A stretch of DNA of 28,060 nucleotides from an uncultured Lachnospiraceae bacterium (GCA_910585075.1 CAJUED010000043.1:5015-33074), one strand, 5' to 3'; counted from the first letter of the stretch, positions 8,157 to 15,698 are shown. Notes: generated by a model from the letters alone, not told the origin. Translations and numbers: made by a program.

Positions 8157-8253
8157 CTTAATCTCCATTCCGGAGCGTTTACGCGACGGGGCGACGCAAA
8201 TTTCAAATTTGCGTCTGCCATCAAACAATTTGTGACGCTCCGGCACAAATTGC
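8157..8253 (-). promoter_or_regulatory. Nested palindromic intercistronic element before permease copy 1
   Basis: Three elements are seen. A hairpin with nine-base arms CAATTTGTG (8226-8234) and CACAAATTG (8244-8252). A near-perfect palindrome with 11-base arms GACGCAAATTT around one base (8193-8215). And CCGGAGCGT at 8170-8178, which is exactly complementary to the nine-base loop ACGCTCCGG (8235-8243) of the first hairpin. In the minus-strand transcript the loop partner lies directly upstream of the GGAG site (about 8162-8165) of the permease gene. It may act on translation of the permease, or be a dispersed palindromic repeat. Confidence 0.55.
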
Positions 8254-8290
8254 GTGTGATAAAATCAGCTATCGAGCTGATTTTTCACAC
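8254..8290 (-). other. Stable hairpin overlapping the stop of ATPase copy 1
   Basis: Arms GTGTGA (8254-8259) with TCACAC (8285-8290) and AAAATCAGCT (8261-8270) with AGCTGATTTT (8275-8284) form a 16-bp stem with a single bulged base and a four-base loop. The stop codon of the ATPase gene (8285-8287) is inside the stem. There is no T run after it on the minus strand, so it is more likely an mRNA-stability or partial-termination hairpin than a full terminator. Confidence 0.55.
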
Positions 8291-8950
8291 TATCCTCCCG
8301 TCCTCAATACGAATCACTCTGTCCGCAGAAGCTGCGATTTCCGGGTTATGGGTGATCATCACAATGGTCTGATGAAACTGCTTACCGGTCACCTTCAAAA
8401 GTCCGACTACGTCGTCGCTAGTCCGGGAATCCAGGTTCCCGGTGGGCTCATCCGCCAGAATCAGGGAAGGTTTTGAGGCAAGGGCCCGGGCGATTGCCAC
8501 ACGCTGCTGTTGTCCTCCCGACAGATTATTCGGGAGTCTGTCAGACTTGTCATCCAGTCCCAGAAACCGCAGGATTTCCATAATAAATTTCCGGTCGGGC
8601 TTTTGTCCATCCAATGTGATGGGAAAAACAATATTTTCCCAGACGTTGAGCACCGGAATCAGATTATAATTCTGAAAGATAAAACCAATCTGCTTGCGCC
8701 GGAAAATGGTCGCCTGTTCGCTGTTTAAATCCGTCAACTCCTGCTCCCCTATCCTGATACTGCCCTCTGTGGGCACATCCAGGCCGCCCAGCATATGAAG
8801 AAGCGTTGATTTACCGCTGCCGCTTGTTCCCACGATGGCGGTAAATTTCCCCCGCTCAATCTCCAGGTCCACGCCATCCAACGCCTTCACCAACGCTTCG
8901 CCTTTTCCATAATACTTTTTTAACCCTTTCACTTGTACGATAGCTTCCAT
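8285..8950 (-). CDS. ABC transporter ATP-binding protein, MacB/LolD type (copy 1)
   Basis: The 221-residue cytoplasmic ATPase powers the permease at 5613-8156. Motifs: Walker A GTSGSGKST (41-49), Q-loop FQNYNL with Q93, signature LSGGQQQR (143-150), Walker B LILADEP (163-169), D-loop GNLDS and switch H201. The length and the LADEPTGNLD form are typical of the MacB/LolD/Bce subfamily. ATG at 8950 has an AGGAG site. The gene follows permease copy 2 by 88 bases; that gap holds a possible separate promoter and phased repeats (8978-9037), so this pair may be regulated apart from the upstream genes. It is clearly paralogous to the ATPase at 11680-12342 (shared IGF/VGF-IFQNYNL and FRRK segments), indicating tandem duplication. 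Confidence 0.95.
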   Translation of the reverse strand: MEAIVQVKGLKKYYGKGEALVKALDGVDLEIERGKFTAIVGTSGSGKSTLLHMLGGLDVPTEGSIRIGEQELTDLNSEQATIFRRKQIGFIFQNYNLIPVLNVWENIVFPITLDGQKPDRKFIMEILRFLGLDDKSDRLPNNLSGGQQQRVAIARALASKPSLILADEPTGNLDSRTSDDVVGLLKVTGKQFHQTIVMITHNPEIAASADRVIRIEDGRIV

Positions 8951-8977
8951 AATTAATCGCTCCTAATTAAAATTCTT

Positions 8978-9037
8978 AGGATAATCCTATCAGAGGAACG
9001 TTACAGCTAAAGTACAGGAAAGGTACAATTTTGTAAC
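8978..9037 (-). promoter_or_regulatory. Candidate response-regulator site and promoter before ATPase copy 1
   Basis: Read on the plus strand, TACA recurs at 9002, 9013 and 9024, exactly 11 bp apart, and the last belongs to GTACAATTTTGTAAC (9023-9037). On the minus strand this last part reads TTACA-AAAT-TGTAC, close to the Bce-type regulator consensus TNACA-N4-TGTAA. Downstream of it on the minus strand come a possible -35 TGTAAC and, after 16 bases, -10 TATCCT (8983-8978). The -10 lies in a 13-bp palindrome, TAGGATAATCCTA (8977-8989). Binding by the regulator at 13437-14129 is an inference. Confidence 0.5.
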
Positions 9038-9038
9038 T

Positions 9039-11660
9039 TTATTCTAATTCTCTCAATCTCTCCGTGACACTCTCCTTTGCAATCTTTTTGAAAAAATAAA
9101 GTGGAACCGCCAGCGACAAAATAAGCAACACCGGCAGCGATACCCAGAGTGGTAAAAGTGAAAATCTCCATGTAATGCACCATGTATTCGTATGGGCGAG
9201 CCACCATCTGCCCCAGAGCCACGTGAGTATCCCTGTCCCCGGCACCAACAGAACAAGTATCACCCCATAGCAGCATGCTCCCTCCCACAGCAGCATCCTA
9301 CGGAGCTGTTTTTTCGTCATGCCCAGGCTCTCGCAGACTGCAAATTCCCTTTTCCGCACCAGTGTCCCCACAGCCAGTGCGTTGGCAAAATTCAGCATTC
9401 CAATCAGCAGCATCACACTCCCCACAAACAGCGGAATCATGCAAAGATGGAAAACTGCGTTGCGGAACGTCCACTGGTAATCTTTGTAGGAAAACATATC
9501 CGTTCCGGTGCCTTCCAGAATCTGACTCAAAAAGTCCTCAAAGGCTTTTTGTTCTTCACGCCTGATATTTACCGCCACATTCCGAATCCCGTGTTCCGGG
9601 AACAATTCTTCAAAAGCGGAAAGAGGCAGATAGTAAGTGATGTTATATTGCGCCTGCCTGCTGTCCTTACCGGATAACAGCGTTGTTTCAAGGGGAACGG
9701 AAGCCATAATCTCAAACTCTCTGCTGCAGATATCCACCTTACTGCCCACCGGCGGTGTGGCCCTTATATGGGAAGAAGCCGCTCCGGCGGCAATCACATA
9801 TTTTCCGGTATCAAAGGCCTCCTTGTCATAACCGCCTTCCAAAAAAGCCTGCCGCGCCATAGCGTTTTTCAGCATCAGCCCGTCCACGCCGGTTACAATG
9901 CCAATATATTCCCCGGTTTCCCTCATTTTCTCATATCCCGCCAGCCAGTCCGGTTCATCCGCCATATACTCCTTTCTCGCCCTGCCCTGTTCATCCACTT
10001 CTTCAAAAGCATCGATAATCCGAGCCCTGTCCTCCGGCTTTGCATATAACGGGACTTCCATTGTGCATGCCTGCCCCATATCCGTCACAGCCGGATGGAC
10101 AGAGAGCGCCTCCATGATTTTCGGCGTGATGCTTCGGCTTTTCGGGTTGTAACGCTGTACGCCGGAGGCAGCGGAGGCGTCACAGAGTCTGTAATCGCAA
10201 AGGGCCATCCCATCCAGATATTTTTCCTCATCATAACTCGTCCCCATAGTCCGGACACAGCACAAAACAACAAGGGATAACAGCAGAGAAAAAGCCGCCG
10301 GCAGAGACTGCTTTTTCTGCCGTGAAATTCCTGTCAATGCCATACGCCGGGCCACTGGTGCTCTGGTTTTCCTTCCCTTCCTTCCCCTTTGCTCCACACT
10401 CTCTATATAGCGCACCGCCTGGGCCGGCACACTCCTCATCACCCTGCCCACCGGCCAAAGACATGCTGTCAGAGTTGTCGCCCCGGCGAGCAGCGCACTG
10501 AGAACAAAAGGCCACAGCTGAAAAAAAGCAAAAGCCGGATTCCGCTCCATTCCCACAACCACATAAGGGGCAGCCCCGACACACAGCAGAAAGCCAAGTA
10601 TCCACCCCGGCAAAATTCCGGGAACCCAGACCATGACAGCCCGCTGCGCTGCCAGCACGCGAATCTGTCTGGGCGTCATCCCTAGGCTCTTAACCCTTCC
10701 ATAAAACCGTATGTTCTGCTGTGCGGATAACTGCACGATATGGCAGATCATCAGCACGCCGCACAGCACCACGATCAGATTCATCCGGTAAAATTTCACT
10801 GCCTCCCTGCCCGCGTAATCCTGACGGGCTTTATTGTACGCCAGATTGGTGGTATAGGAAATATCCTTAAGCCCCAGGTCCGCCAGTAAGTCCTTTGCCT
10901 GTTTTTCCAAATCTCCCGGCAAATATAATGTTACGCCCAGCATCAGCGTATCCGGCCTTTTGCCGCAAAGTTCTTCTGCCGTCTCTGCGGTGATCCATGC
11001 ACAGGAATCGGTCTCCCCCATTTGATTTTCCCACCAACCGCAGAGCCGGAACGTATGCGTATACTCCTCTCCTTCCGCCGAGCGCCACTTTATGGGGACC
11101 TCCGCGCCAATTTCATGAGGTATCAAAAGAGAATTCATGGTAATCTCATCCAGGGCAATCTCGGCCGGCGCATTCTTGCCAAAGCCACTCTCGCCATGGA
11201 CAACAGTCTTATCAAGGCCGCTCTCGTCGAAAACTGCTTTGTCGTGGTCAGCCCTGTCTTTTTCTTCAGGCATCCGTCCGCAGACAGGGATAGAATCCGT
11301 CTCCCTGGCCCAGCTTTCCGAGACTGCCGCCAGCCTTACATTCCGGTTTTCCAGCATTTCATCACTGAGTACGCCTACTGCCGACAGGGCAGCCGTATCT
11401 TTCACCGCCGGATGTTTTTTAAGTGCCGCCGCCTGTGCTTCCGTAATATTTTCATATATGATATGACTGTCCGAACCGTAGATTGTCCGGTAAGAATAGA
11501 GAAATCCCTTGTAAGTCAGATTGCCCAGGCTAAAAGAAAAGGTATACAACATGCATACCAGTGTGACCGCCATGATAAGAAGAAGGGTCTGGCCTTTATG
11601 AAATTGGAACTCACGCCGGACCAGTTTCCGGCAGATTTTAAGATTATTGTTTCTCAGCAT
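9039..11660 (-). CDS. ABC transporter permease, double MacB/FtsX type (copy 2)
   Basis: An 873-residue paralogue of the permease at 5613-8156 with the same plan: helix about 25-46, first extracellular domain to about 288, three helices, a second-half helix near 450, second extracellular domain to about 732 and three final helices. FYGRVKSLGMTPRQIRVL and RKREFAVCESLGMTKKQLRR are the FtsX coupling segments. ATG at 11660 is chosen because it follows AAGGGG and begins MLRNNNLKICRKLVRREF, matching the basic N-terminus of copy 1; the frame extends to 11723 but that part overlaps the ATPase gene. The first extracellular domain has an extra about 26 residues of degenerate repeats (DKAVFDESGL / DKTVVHGESGF) before the conserved IALDEI segment. 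It should pair with the ATPase 19 bases upstream. Substrate unknown; membrane-active peptides are the likely class. Confidence 0.9.
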   Translation of the reverse strand: MLRNNNLKICRKLVRREFQFHKGQTLLLIMAVTLVCMLYTFSFSLGNLTYKGFLYSYRTIYGSDSHIIYENITEAQAAALKKHPAVKDTAALSAVGVLSDEMLENRNVRLAAVSESWARETDSIPVCGRMPEEKDRADHDKAVFDESGLDKTVVHGESGFGKNAPAEIALDEITMNSLLIPHEIGAEVPIKWRSAEGEEYTHTFRLCGWWENQMGETDSCAWITAETAEELCGKRPDTLMLGVTLYLPGDLEKQAKDLLADLGLKDISYTTNLAYNKARQDYAGREAVKFYRMNLIVVLCGVLMICHIVQLSAQQNIRFYGRVKSLGMTPRQIRVLAAQRAVMVWVPGILPGWILGFLLCVGAAPYVVVGMERNPAFAFFQLWPFVLSALLAGATTLTACLWPVGRVMRSVPAQAVRYIESVEQRGRKGRKTRAPVARRMALTGISRQKKQSLPAAFSLLLSLVVLCCVRTMGTSYDEEKYLDGMALCDYRLCDASAASGVQRYNPKSRSITPKIMEALSVHPAVTDMGQACTMEVPLYAKPEDRARIIDAFEEVDEQGRARKEYMADEPDWLAGYEKMRETGEYIGIVTGVDGLMLKNAMARQAFLEGGYDKEAFDTGKYVIAAGAASSHIRATPPVGSKVDICSREFEIMASVPLETTLLSGKDSRQAQYNITYYLPLSAFEELFPEHGIRNVAVNIRREEQKAFEDFLSQILEGTGTDMFSYKDYQWTFRNAVFHLCMIPLFVGSVMLLIGMLNFANALAVGTLVRKREFAVCESLGMTKKQLRRMLLWEGACCYGVILVLLVPGTGILTWLWGRWWLAHTNTWCITWRFSLLPLWVSLPVLLILSLAVPLYFFKKIAKESVTERLRELE

Positions 11661-11679
11661 CCAAACGCCCCTTATCCTG

Positions 11680-12342
11680 TCACACAATCCGTCCGTCCTG
11701 CAGCCGCACCACCCGGTCCGCAAGCTGTGCCAGCTCCATATTATGGGTAATCATCACCAGAGTCCGATGAAACAGTTCCGTTGTCATTTTTAAAAGTCCC
11801 GCCACATTCTGCCCGTTCTGGGAATCCAGATTTCCTGTGGGCTCATCCGCAAGAATGATGGAAGGCTTCGCTGCCAATGCCCTCGCAATCGCTACCCTCT
11901 GCCTGCCGCCGCCGGAAAGCATGTCCGGAAAGGCCGTCAGCCTGTCCTTTAATCCAAGCAATTCAATAATCTCTCTCAAATATCCTTCATCCGGTGCGGA
12001 GCCATCCAGGTCAAGAGGAAACAAAATATTTTCCTCCACCGTCAGCGTGGGCATCAGGTTGTAATTCTGAAAGATAAAGCCTACCTTTTTCCGCCGAAAT
12101 ACGGCCAGCTGTTCCTCTTTTAAGCCGGAAAGATTTACACCGTCTACAATCACTTCCCCCGTATCAGGTACATCCAGCCCGCCCATCATATTTAAAAGCG
12201 TTGTCTTACCACTTCCGGATGCACCGACGATTGCGGTAAATGCACCCTGTCTGATGGTCAGGTCAATGCCGTCCAGCGCCTTCACTGTGTTTTCTTTACT
12301 TCCATAATATTTCTTTACATTGTGTAATGAGATAATCTCCAT
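11680..12342 (-). CDS. ABC transporter ATP-binding protein, MacB/LolD type (copy 2)
   Basis: A 220-residue ATPase with Walker A GASGSGKTT (40-48), Q-loop FQNYNL with Q92, Walker B IILADEP (162-168), GNLDS D-loop and H200. The ABC signature reads LSGGGRQR (142-149): the fifth residue is Gly in place of the usual Gln and the next Arg replaces Gln or Lys. The rest of the catalytic set is intact, so it is probably active. An AGGGGG site stands four bases before ATG. The 75-base gap to the kinase gene has a possible -10 TACAAT on the minus strand without a clear -35. It forms a unit with permease copy 2. Confidence 0.95.
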   Translation of the reverse strand: MEIISLHNVKKYYGSKENTVKALDGIDLTIRQGAFTAIVGASGSGKTTLLNMMGGLDVPDTGEVIVDGVNLSGLKEEQLAVFRRKKVGFIFQNYNLMPTLTVEENILFPLDLDGSAPDEGYLREIIELLGLKDRLTAFPDMLSGGGRQRVAIARALAAKPSIILADEPTGNLDSQNGQNVAGLLKMTTELFHRTLVMITHNMELAQLADRVVRLQDGRIV

Positions 12343-12417
12343 ACTACCCCCTCATTCTTACCGGCAACCCGCAAATTGTATGTGTGCGAAGTACAAAAGT
12401 TCTTTGCGAAACAGCCT

Positions 12418-13440
12418 TTAAGTCAGCAAATACACGGAGAAAGTCGTCCCTTCCCCCACCACCGATTTCACGCTGATGTACCCTCTCTGCTTCGTGATAA
12501 TCTCCTGGGCCAGATAAAGCCCAAGCCCGACCCCTTCCTGGGCCGCCGCCTCCTGGCCCCGCCAGAACCGTTTAAACACCTGGTGGCACTGTTCTTCCGG
12601 AATGCCGATACCGGTATCCGCAATATCCACCCTGGTGTAAAACTGCCAAGGACGCACACCGATTTGAATACTGCCTCCCTTGGGCGTATATTTTACTGCG
12701 TTGTCCAGAAGATTCCCCAGAGCTTCCGCCGTCCATTTTGAATCATGCCTTGCCGTCAGCGCACTGTCGCATTCCACCGACAGACGGATATCTTTTGCCT
12801 CCGCTTTTGCCCATATGACATTTAAAGCCTCCGCAATCGTGCCGTACAGATCTGTTTTCTCCACATGCAGCGTAAAAGTCCCTGTCTCCAGCCGCGACAT
12901 CTTAATCAGAGACTGCATCAGGAAATCCAGTTTGCGGGTCTGTCCTGCCGTCATTTCAAGAAACTCCGCCCGCTTTTCTTCACTCAAATCATGGGATTGC
13001 AGGATGCCTAAGAACATCTGCAGATTAGCGATAGGGGTTTTAACCTGATGGGAAATATCTGACACCAGTTCCTGTATCACCTGCTTGTCCTGCCTGCTCA
13101 GCCTGCGCTCCTCGCTCATCAAATCGTAAAACTGCAGAAATTTCCCCTGCACCTTTGAGACAAGGGTATCCTCATAGTAAATATATCTCTCCGGCTTACG
13201 CCCCGCCATCAGCTCGTCCAGTGTCCCGCACAATTCGTCCGCAAACCGGCAGACCTGCCTCCTCTGCAACAGATTTCCCACAAGGCCCATAAGACAAAGC
13301 CCGGCCCACAGTAATATCAGCAGATACCGTATTCCTGCCCTGGGCACCCAGATCCACACGATATAAAGAAAGCTGCCCCACAGGACAGCTCCCGCCAGAA
13401 TCATGCCAAAACGAATGATTCCATCTTTTCTTTCTCTCAT
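12418..13440 (-). CDS. Sensor histidine kinase, intramembrane-sensing type
   Basis: A 340-residue kinase with two closely spaced N-terminal helices (about 9-32 and 37-58) joined by only a few residues (VPRAG), so it has essentially no extracellular sensor and fits the intramembrane-sensing kinases that work with ABC transporters. Phosphoacceptor H131 is in SDISHQVKTP. The ATPase domain has the N-box NLLDNAVKYTPKGG, G1 DTGIGIP and G2 GVGLGLYLA. ATG at 13440 overlaps the regulator stop (ATGA, 13437-13440), so the two are translationally coupled; a longer frame starting at 13455 has no better ribosome site. It is followed by two ABC pairs, which are the likely sensory partners and targets. Confidence 0.93.
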   Translation of the reverse strand: MRERKDGIIRFGMILAGAVLWGSFLYIVWIWVPRAGIRYLLILLWAGLCLMGLVGNLLQRRQVCRFADELCGTLDELMAGRKPERYIYYEDTLVSKVQGKFLQFYDLMSEERRLSRQDKQVIQELVSDISHQVKTPIANLQMFLGILQSHDLSEEKRAEFLEMTAGQTRKLDFLMQSLIKMSRLETGTFTLHVEKTDLYGTIAEALNVIWAKAEAKDIRLSVECDSALTARHDSKWTAEALGNLLDNAVKYTPKGGSIQIGVRPWQFYTRVDIADTGIGIPEEQCHQVFKRFWRGQEAAAQEGVGLGLYLAQEIITKQRGYISVKSVVGEGTTFSVYLLT

Positions 13441-14129
13441 TTCCCATTCTCCCATATATACCCAAGCCCGCGCACTGTCTTAATGTAGATATGACTTTCA
13501 TCCTCAATTTTCGCCCGCAATCGGTTCATCGTCACCGTCAGCGTATGGTCATCAATAAAATTCCCATCACAATCCCAGAGCTTCTCCAGAAGAATCTTCC
13601 TTGTGACAACATTGCCCGCATTGGCGGTGAGCACCCTCAGCAGCTTATATTCATTGGGCGTAACAGACAGCTTTTCTCCTGCACAAAATGCGCTAAAAGC
13701 CCTGAAATCAATCTGCAAAAAATCATCCTGATAACAATCTGCATTTACCTGCTTTTCCGCCGTCGCACTTCCACGGCGGAGGGCCACTTCCACTCGCCGA
13801 AGCAGGATTGGCATCCGGAAAGGCTTTGTAATATAATCTTCCGCCCCCACATCATAGCCGCTTAATACATCTTCCTCCAAATCTTTTGCCGTCAGGAAAA
13901 TGACGGGTATATCAGTGTTTTTCCCTTTTATCCTCTTACAAAGTTCAAGGCCGTTTCCATCAGGCAGATTAATATCCAAAATCACAAGAGAAAACTTCTC
14001 CTGTTCCAAAAGATATTCCGCCTTTTTACAGTTATAGGCCGCCTGGGTGGCATATCCCGCCGAGTCCAGCTCAAAACACAGCCCTGTGCTAAGCATCAGA
14101 TCATCTTCCACCACTAAAATCCGTTCCAT
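13437..14129 (-). CDS. OmpR/PhoB-type response regulator of the double ABC module
   Basis: A 230-residue regulator: receiver domain (1-115) with acidic D9-D10, phosphoacceptor D52 in LVILDINLPDGNG, Thr in FLTAKD and Lys in ITKPF, then a winged-helix DNA-binding domain (about 130-228) with the usual NRLRAKIED and KTVRGLGYIW ends. ATG at 14129 is chosen because GGAG lies eight bases before it and MERILVVEDD is the normal family start; the track of the frame to 14153 adds unlikely residues. A near-consensus promoter stands at 14166-14195. It is the first gene of a probable RR-kinase-ATPase-permease-ATPase-permease transcription unit and most likely controls those transporter genes. Confidence 0.95.
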   Translation of the reverse strand: MERILVVEDDLMLSTGLCFELDSAGYATQAAYNCKKAEYLLEQEKFSLVILDINLPDGNGLELCKRIKGKNTDIPVIFLTAKDLEEDVLSGYDVGAEDYITKPFRMPILLRRVEVALRRGSATAEKQVNADCYQDDFLQIDFRAFSAFCAGEKLSVTPNEYKLLRVLTANAGNVVTRKILLEKLWDCDGNFIDDHTLTVTMNRLRAKIEDESHIYIKTVRGLGYIWENGK

Positions 14130-14165
14130 CCTCAGTTCTCCACCATAATCCAAGTACTGTAGTTA

Positions 14166-14195
14166 AGTATATCTGAAAAATCAGAGCACTGTCAA
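14166..14195 (-). promoter_or_regulatory. Promoter of the double ABC / two-component unit
   Basis: On the minus strand a perfect -35 TTGACA (14195-14190), an 18-base spacer and -10 TATACT (14171-14166). The -10 lies about 37 bases before the start codon at 14129, giving a short leader. Confidence 0.75.
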
Positions 14196-14253
14196 CGAAA
14201 AGGTATGTCGGTCCAAAGCCTTGACTTGCTGAGCATTTATCTCCCTGTATGTT

Positions 14254-14709
14254 TTACAATATCAGTTTGTCTAACTGAGCGCCTAGCATCCCTTTCAATA
14301 TTTCTAATTCTCCTTCATCGGGTTTATATTGATCTGAATACAGCTCTGACTTCTCCAGTCTCCATACCGGCCCGGGTTCGGGCGTATCTCCCGCCCGTCT
14401 GGGAAAAATATGCCAGTGCATATGAACCCCATTGCCTGCGCCAAGCAGCTCATAGTTAAGCTTATCCGGACGGAAAGCTTTGTAAACAGCCTCCGCCGTC
14501 AAAGACATTTCTTCCAAAAATGTCTGTCTGAAATCCTGTCCCAGAAAATGCAATTCTGCTGCATGCTCTTTACAGAGAAACAGCGTATACCCCTTAAACC
14601 TCTGGCTGTCTCCCAGCACAACATATCCTGTCTTAAGTTCCCTGACAAAGAAAGGATTTCTCCCTTCTTTAATCAGTGCTATCCGTTCACATACGAAGCA
14701 ATTACACAT
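14254..14709 (-). CDS. HIT-family nucleotide-binding protein
   Basis: A 151-residue histidine-triad protein. The triad HMHWHIF (H96, H98, H100) matches the HxHxHxx nucleotide-hydrolase/transferase motif, with H98 the expected nucleophile. Two cysteines close together (CNCFVCER, 2-7) with a later CKEH may bind zinc, as in some HIT proteins. The substrate is probably a nucleotide conjugate such as a dinucleotide polyphosphate or nucleoside phosphoramidate, but the exact one cannot be read from sequence. The C-terminal half has the GHIFP-like IFPRRAGDTP and a WRLE segment. A GGAGG site stands nine bases before the ATG. It is a single-gene unit between the two-component promoter and the divergent lipoprotein gene. 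Confidence 0.9.
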   Translation of the reverse strand: MCNCFVCERIALIKEGRNPFFVRELKTGYVVLGDSQRFKGYTLFLCKEHAAELHFLGQDFRQTFLEEMSLTAEAVYKAFRPDKLNYELLGAGNGVHMHWHIFPRRAGDTPEPGPVWRLEKSELYSDQYKPDEGELEILKGMLGAQLDKLIL

Positions 14710-14742
14710 TGTCGTTTTCCTCCGTTTTAAGTTTCATAGTCG

Positions 14743-14773
14743 TCCTGTATTTTCAAAAACCTTCCTGTATTTT
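14743..14773. repeat. Direct repeat upstream of the HIT gene
   Basis: TCCTGTATTTT occurs at 14743-14753 and again at 14763-14773, 20 bp apart, about two helical turns. It lies 34-64 bases upstream of the HIT start codon. It may be an operator; the promoter here is not clear. Confidence 0.5.
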
Positions 14774-14915
14774 TTAGTCAATACATTTGGTACATCCGGG
14801 CAAAGCCCTCTACCTACAACTATCCTTTTCTATTTCGACCATATAAAGCGGCATATTTATCCATTTGCCATAAAATGTCCTCCGAATGTTGCGGAATGAT
14901 TCAACGTATTTAACC

Positions 14916-14946
14916 CTATCCGGTCTACTATTGAGGCTATCCGGTC
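14916..14946 (+). promoter_or_regulatory. Direct repeat CTATCCGGTC, likely operator of the lipoprotein gene
   Basis: CTATCCGGTC is found at 14916-14925 and 14937-14946, exactly 21 bp (two helical turns) apart. This spacing on one DNA face is typical of dimeric regulators of the OmpR type. The repeats lie about 70-100 bases upstream of the -10 at 15014. Confidence 0.55.
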
Positions 14947-14990
14947 AAACACATTTCACGTCATACCTCAGACAGCTCACATCATTTTTA

Positions 14991-15019
14991 GGATTTCTCA
15001 GAAATCCCTGTGCTACAAT
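14991..15019 (+). promoter_or_regulatory. Extended -10 promoter of the lipoprotein gene with overlapping palindrome
   Basis: TGC-TACAAT (15011-15019) is an extended -10 element; no good -35 exists. Where the -35 should be, GGATTTC-TCA-GAAATCC (14991-15007) forms a perfect seven-bp inverted repeat. This suggests activator-dependent or repressed control, together with the direct repeats farther upstream. Confidence 0.5.
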
Positions 15020-15057
15020 TTGCATGGTACAAATTTTTAACAAAGGAGAGATTTATT

Positions 15058-15624
15058 ATGAAAACAAAACTAAAAAAGACCGTACTTATCAGCGCTGTCT
15101 GTACGCTGTGTGTACTGACCGCCGGATGTGGTTCCGACCTAAAGTCCGCTGTTAAAACAGAAGATGTACGGACAGGTGAAGCTTTACCGGAAGAATCCGG
15201 TGACACCCCATTAAATGAAAATGAGGAAAAACAGGAGCCGCAGCAAAATGGCACAGGAAAGTGGCAGGTTTTAGCTCCGGATATCGCTGCCGCTGTTGAT
15301 GCCGATTTCATGGGCAAGGTTTGGAAAATTGAAGAAGATTCCTTCTTTATCGCAGAAAAGAAAGTCAAAATTCTTGATGACGGCTCTCTGACAACCAGTT
15401 CCCCAAGTTCCAATGCCGATATTCCCGATTCACAGCTGATTCATGTGATTTTTGACGACAATACTTATTTCTATGTGAGAACTATCCACGGAAGCGGGGA
15501 AGACCATGAAGACAAAGAAGCCGGATTTCAGGATTTGAAAGAACAAATGTCCATTGATATGAAAGGCCGGTTTGAGGATGGTGTGTTTTATGCTACTGAA
15601 ATACGGCTATCAGATTTTTCCTGA
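15058..15624 (+). CDS. Secreted lipoprotein, function unknown
   Basis: A 188-residue protein with a lipoprotein signal: basic MKTKLKK, a hydrophobic core, and lipobox LTAGC with lipidated Cys at about 22. A polar, Glu-rich linker (about 28-65) follows, as in membrane-tethered proteins. The mature domain (about 75-188) mixes short strands (GKVWKIEEDSFFIAEKKVKIL, LIHVIFDDNTYFYVRTIHG) and ends EIRLSDFS; I recognise no family. ATG at 15058 has an AAAGGAGAG site; the 16-codon upstream extension of the frame would spoil the signal peptide. Control is probably special (extended -10, direct repeats and palindrome upstream). A terminator at 15803 could end the transcript. Confidence 0.85.
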   Translation: MKTKLKKTVLISAVCTLCVLTAGCGSDLKSAVKTEDVRTGEALPEESGDTPLNENEEKQEPQQNGTGKWQVLAPDIAAAVDADFMGKVWKIEEDSFFIAEKKVKILDDGSLTTSSPSSNADIPDSQLIHVIFDDNTYFYVRTIHGSGEDHEDKEAGFQDLKEQMSIDMKGRFEDGVFYATEIRLSDFS

Positions 15625-15698
15625 TGCGGTTCATAAAAGAGCATGACCAGACAAAATAACCTGCAGATAATAAAAAAAGCGCAAAAAGCAGCGCAGAA

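Larger units (their letters stand above)
14774..15057. other. Intergenic gap between HIT and lipoprotein genes
   Basis: Together with the bases from 14710 this is a gap of nearly 350 bases without a gene. It holds the two direct-repeat pairs, a palindrome and the extended -10 promoter listed separately. I see no coding remnant in it. Confidence 0.6.

Noticed and set aside
11022..11750. Plus-strand frame of 242 codons
   Set aside because: Antisense to permease copy 2 and the end of ATPase copy 2; no ribosome site and no family features.
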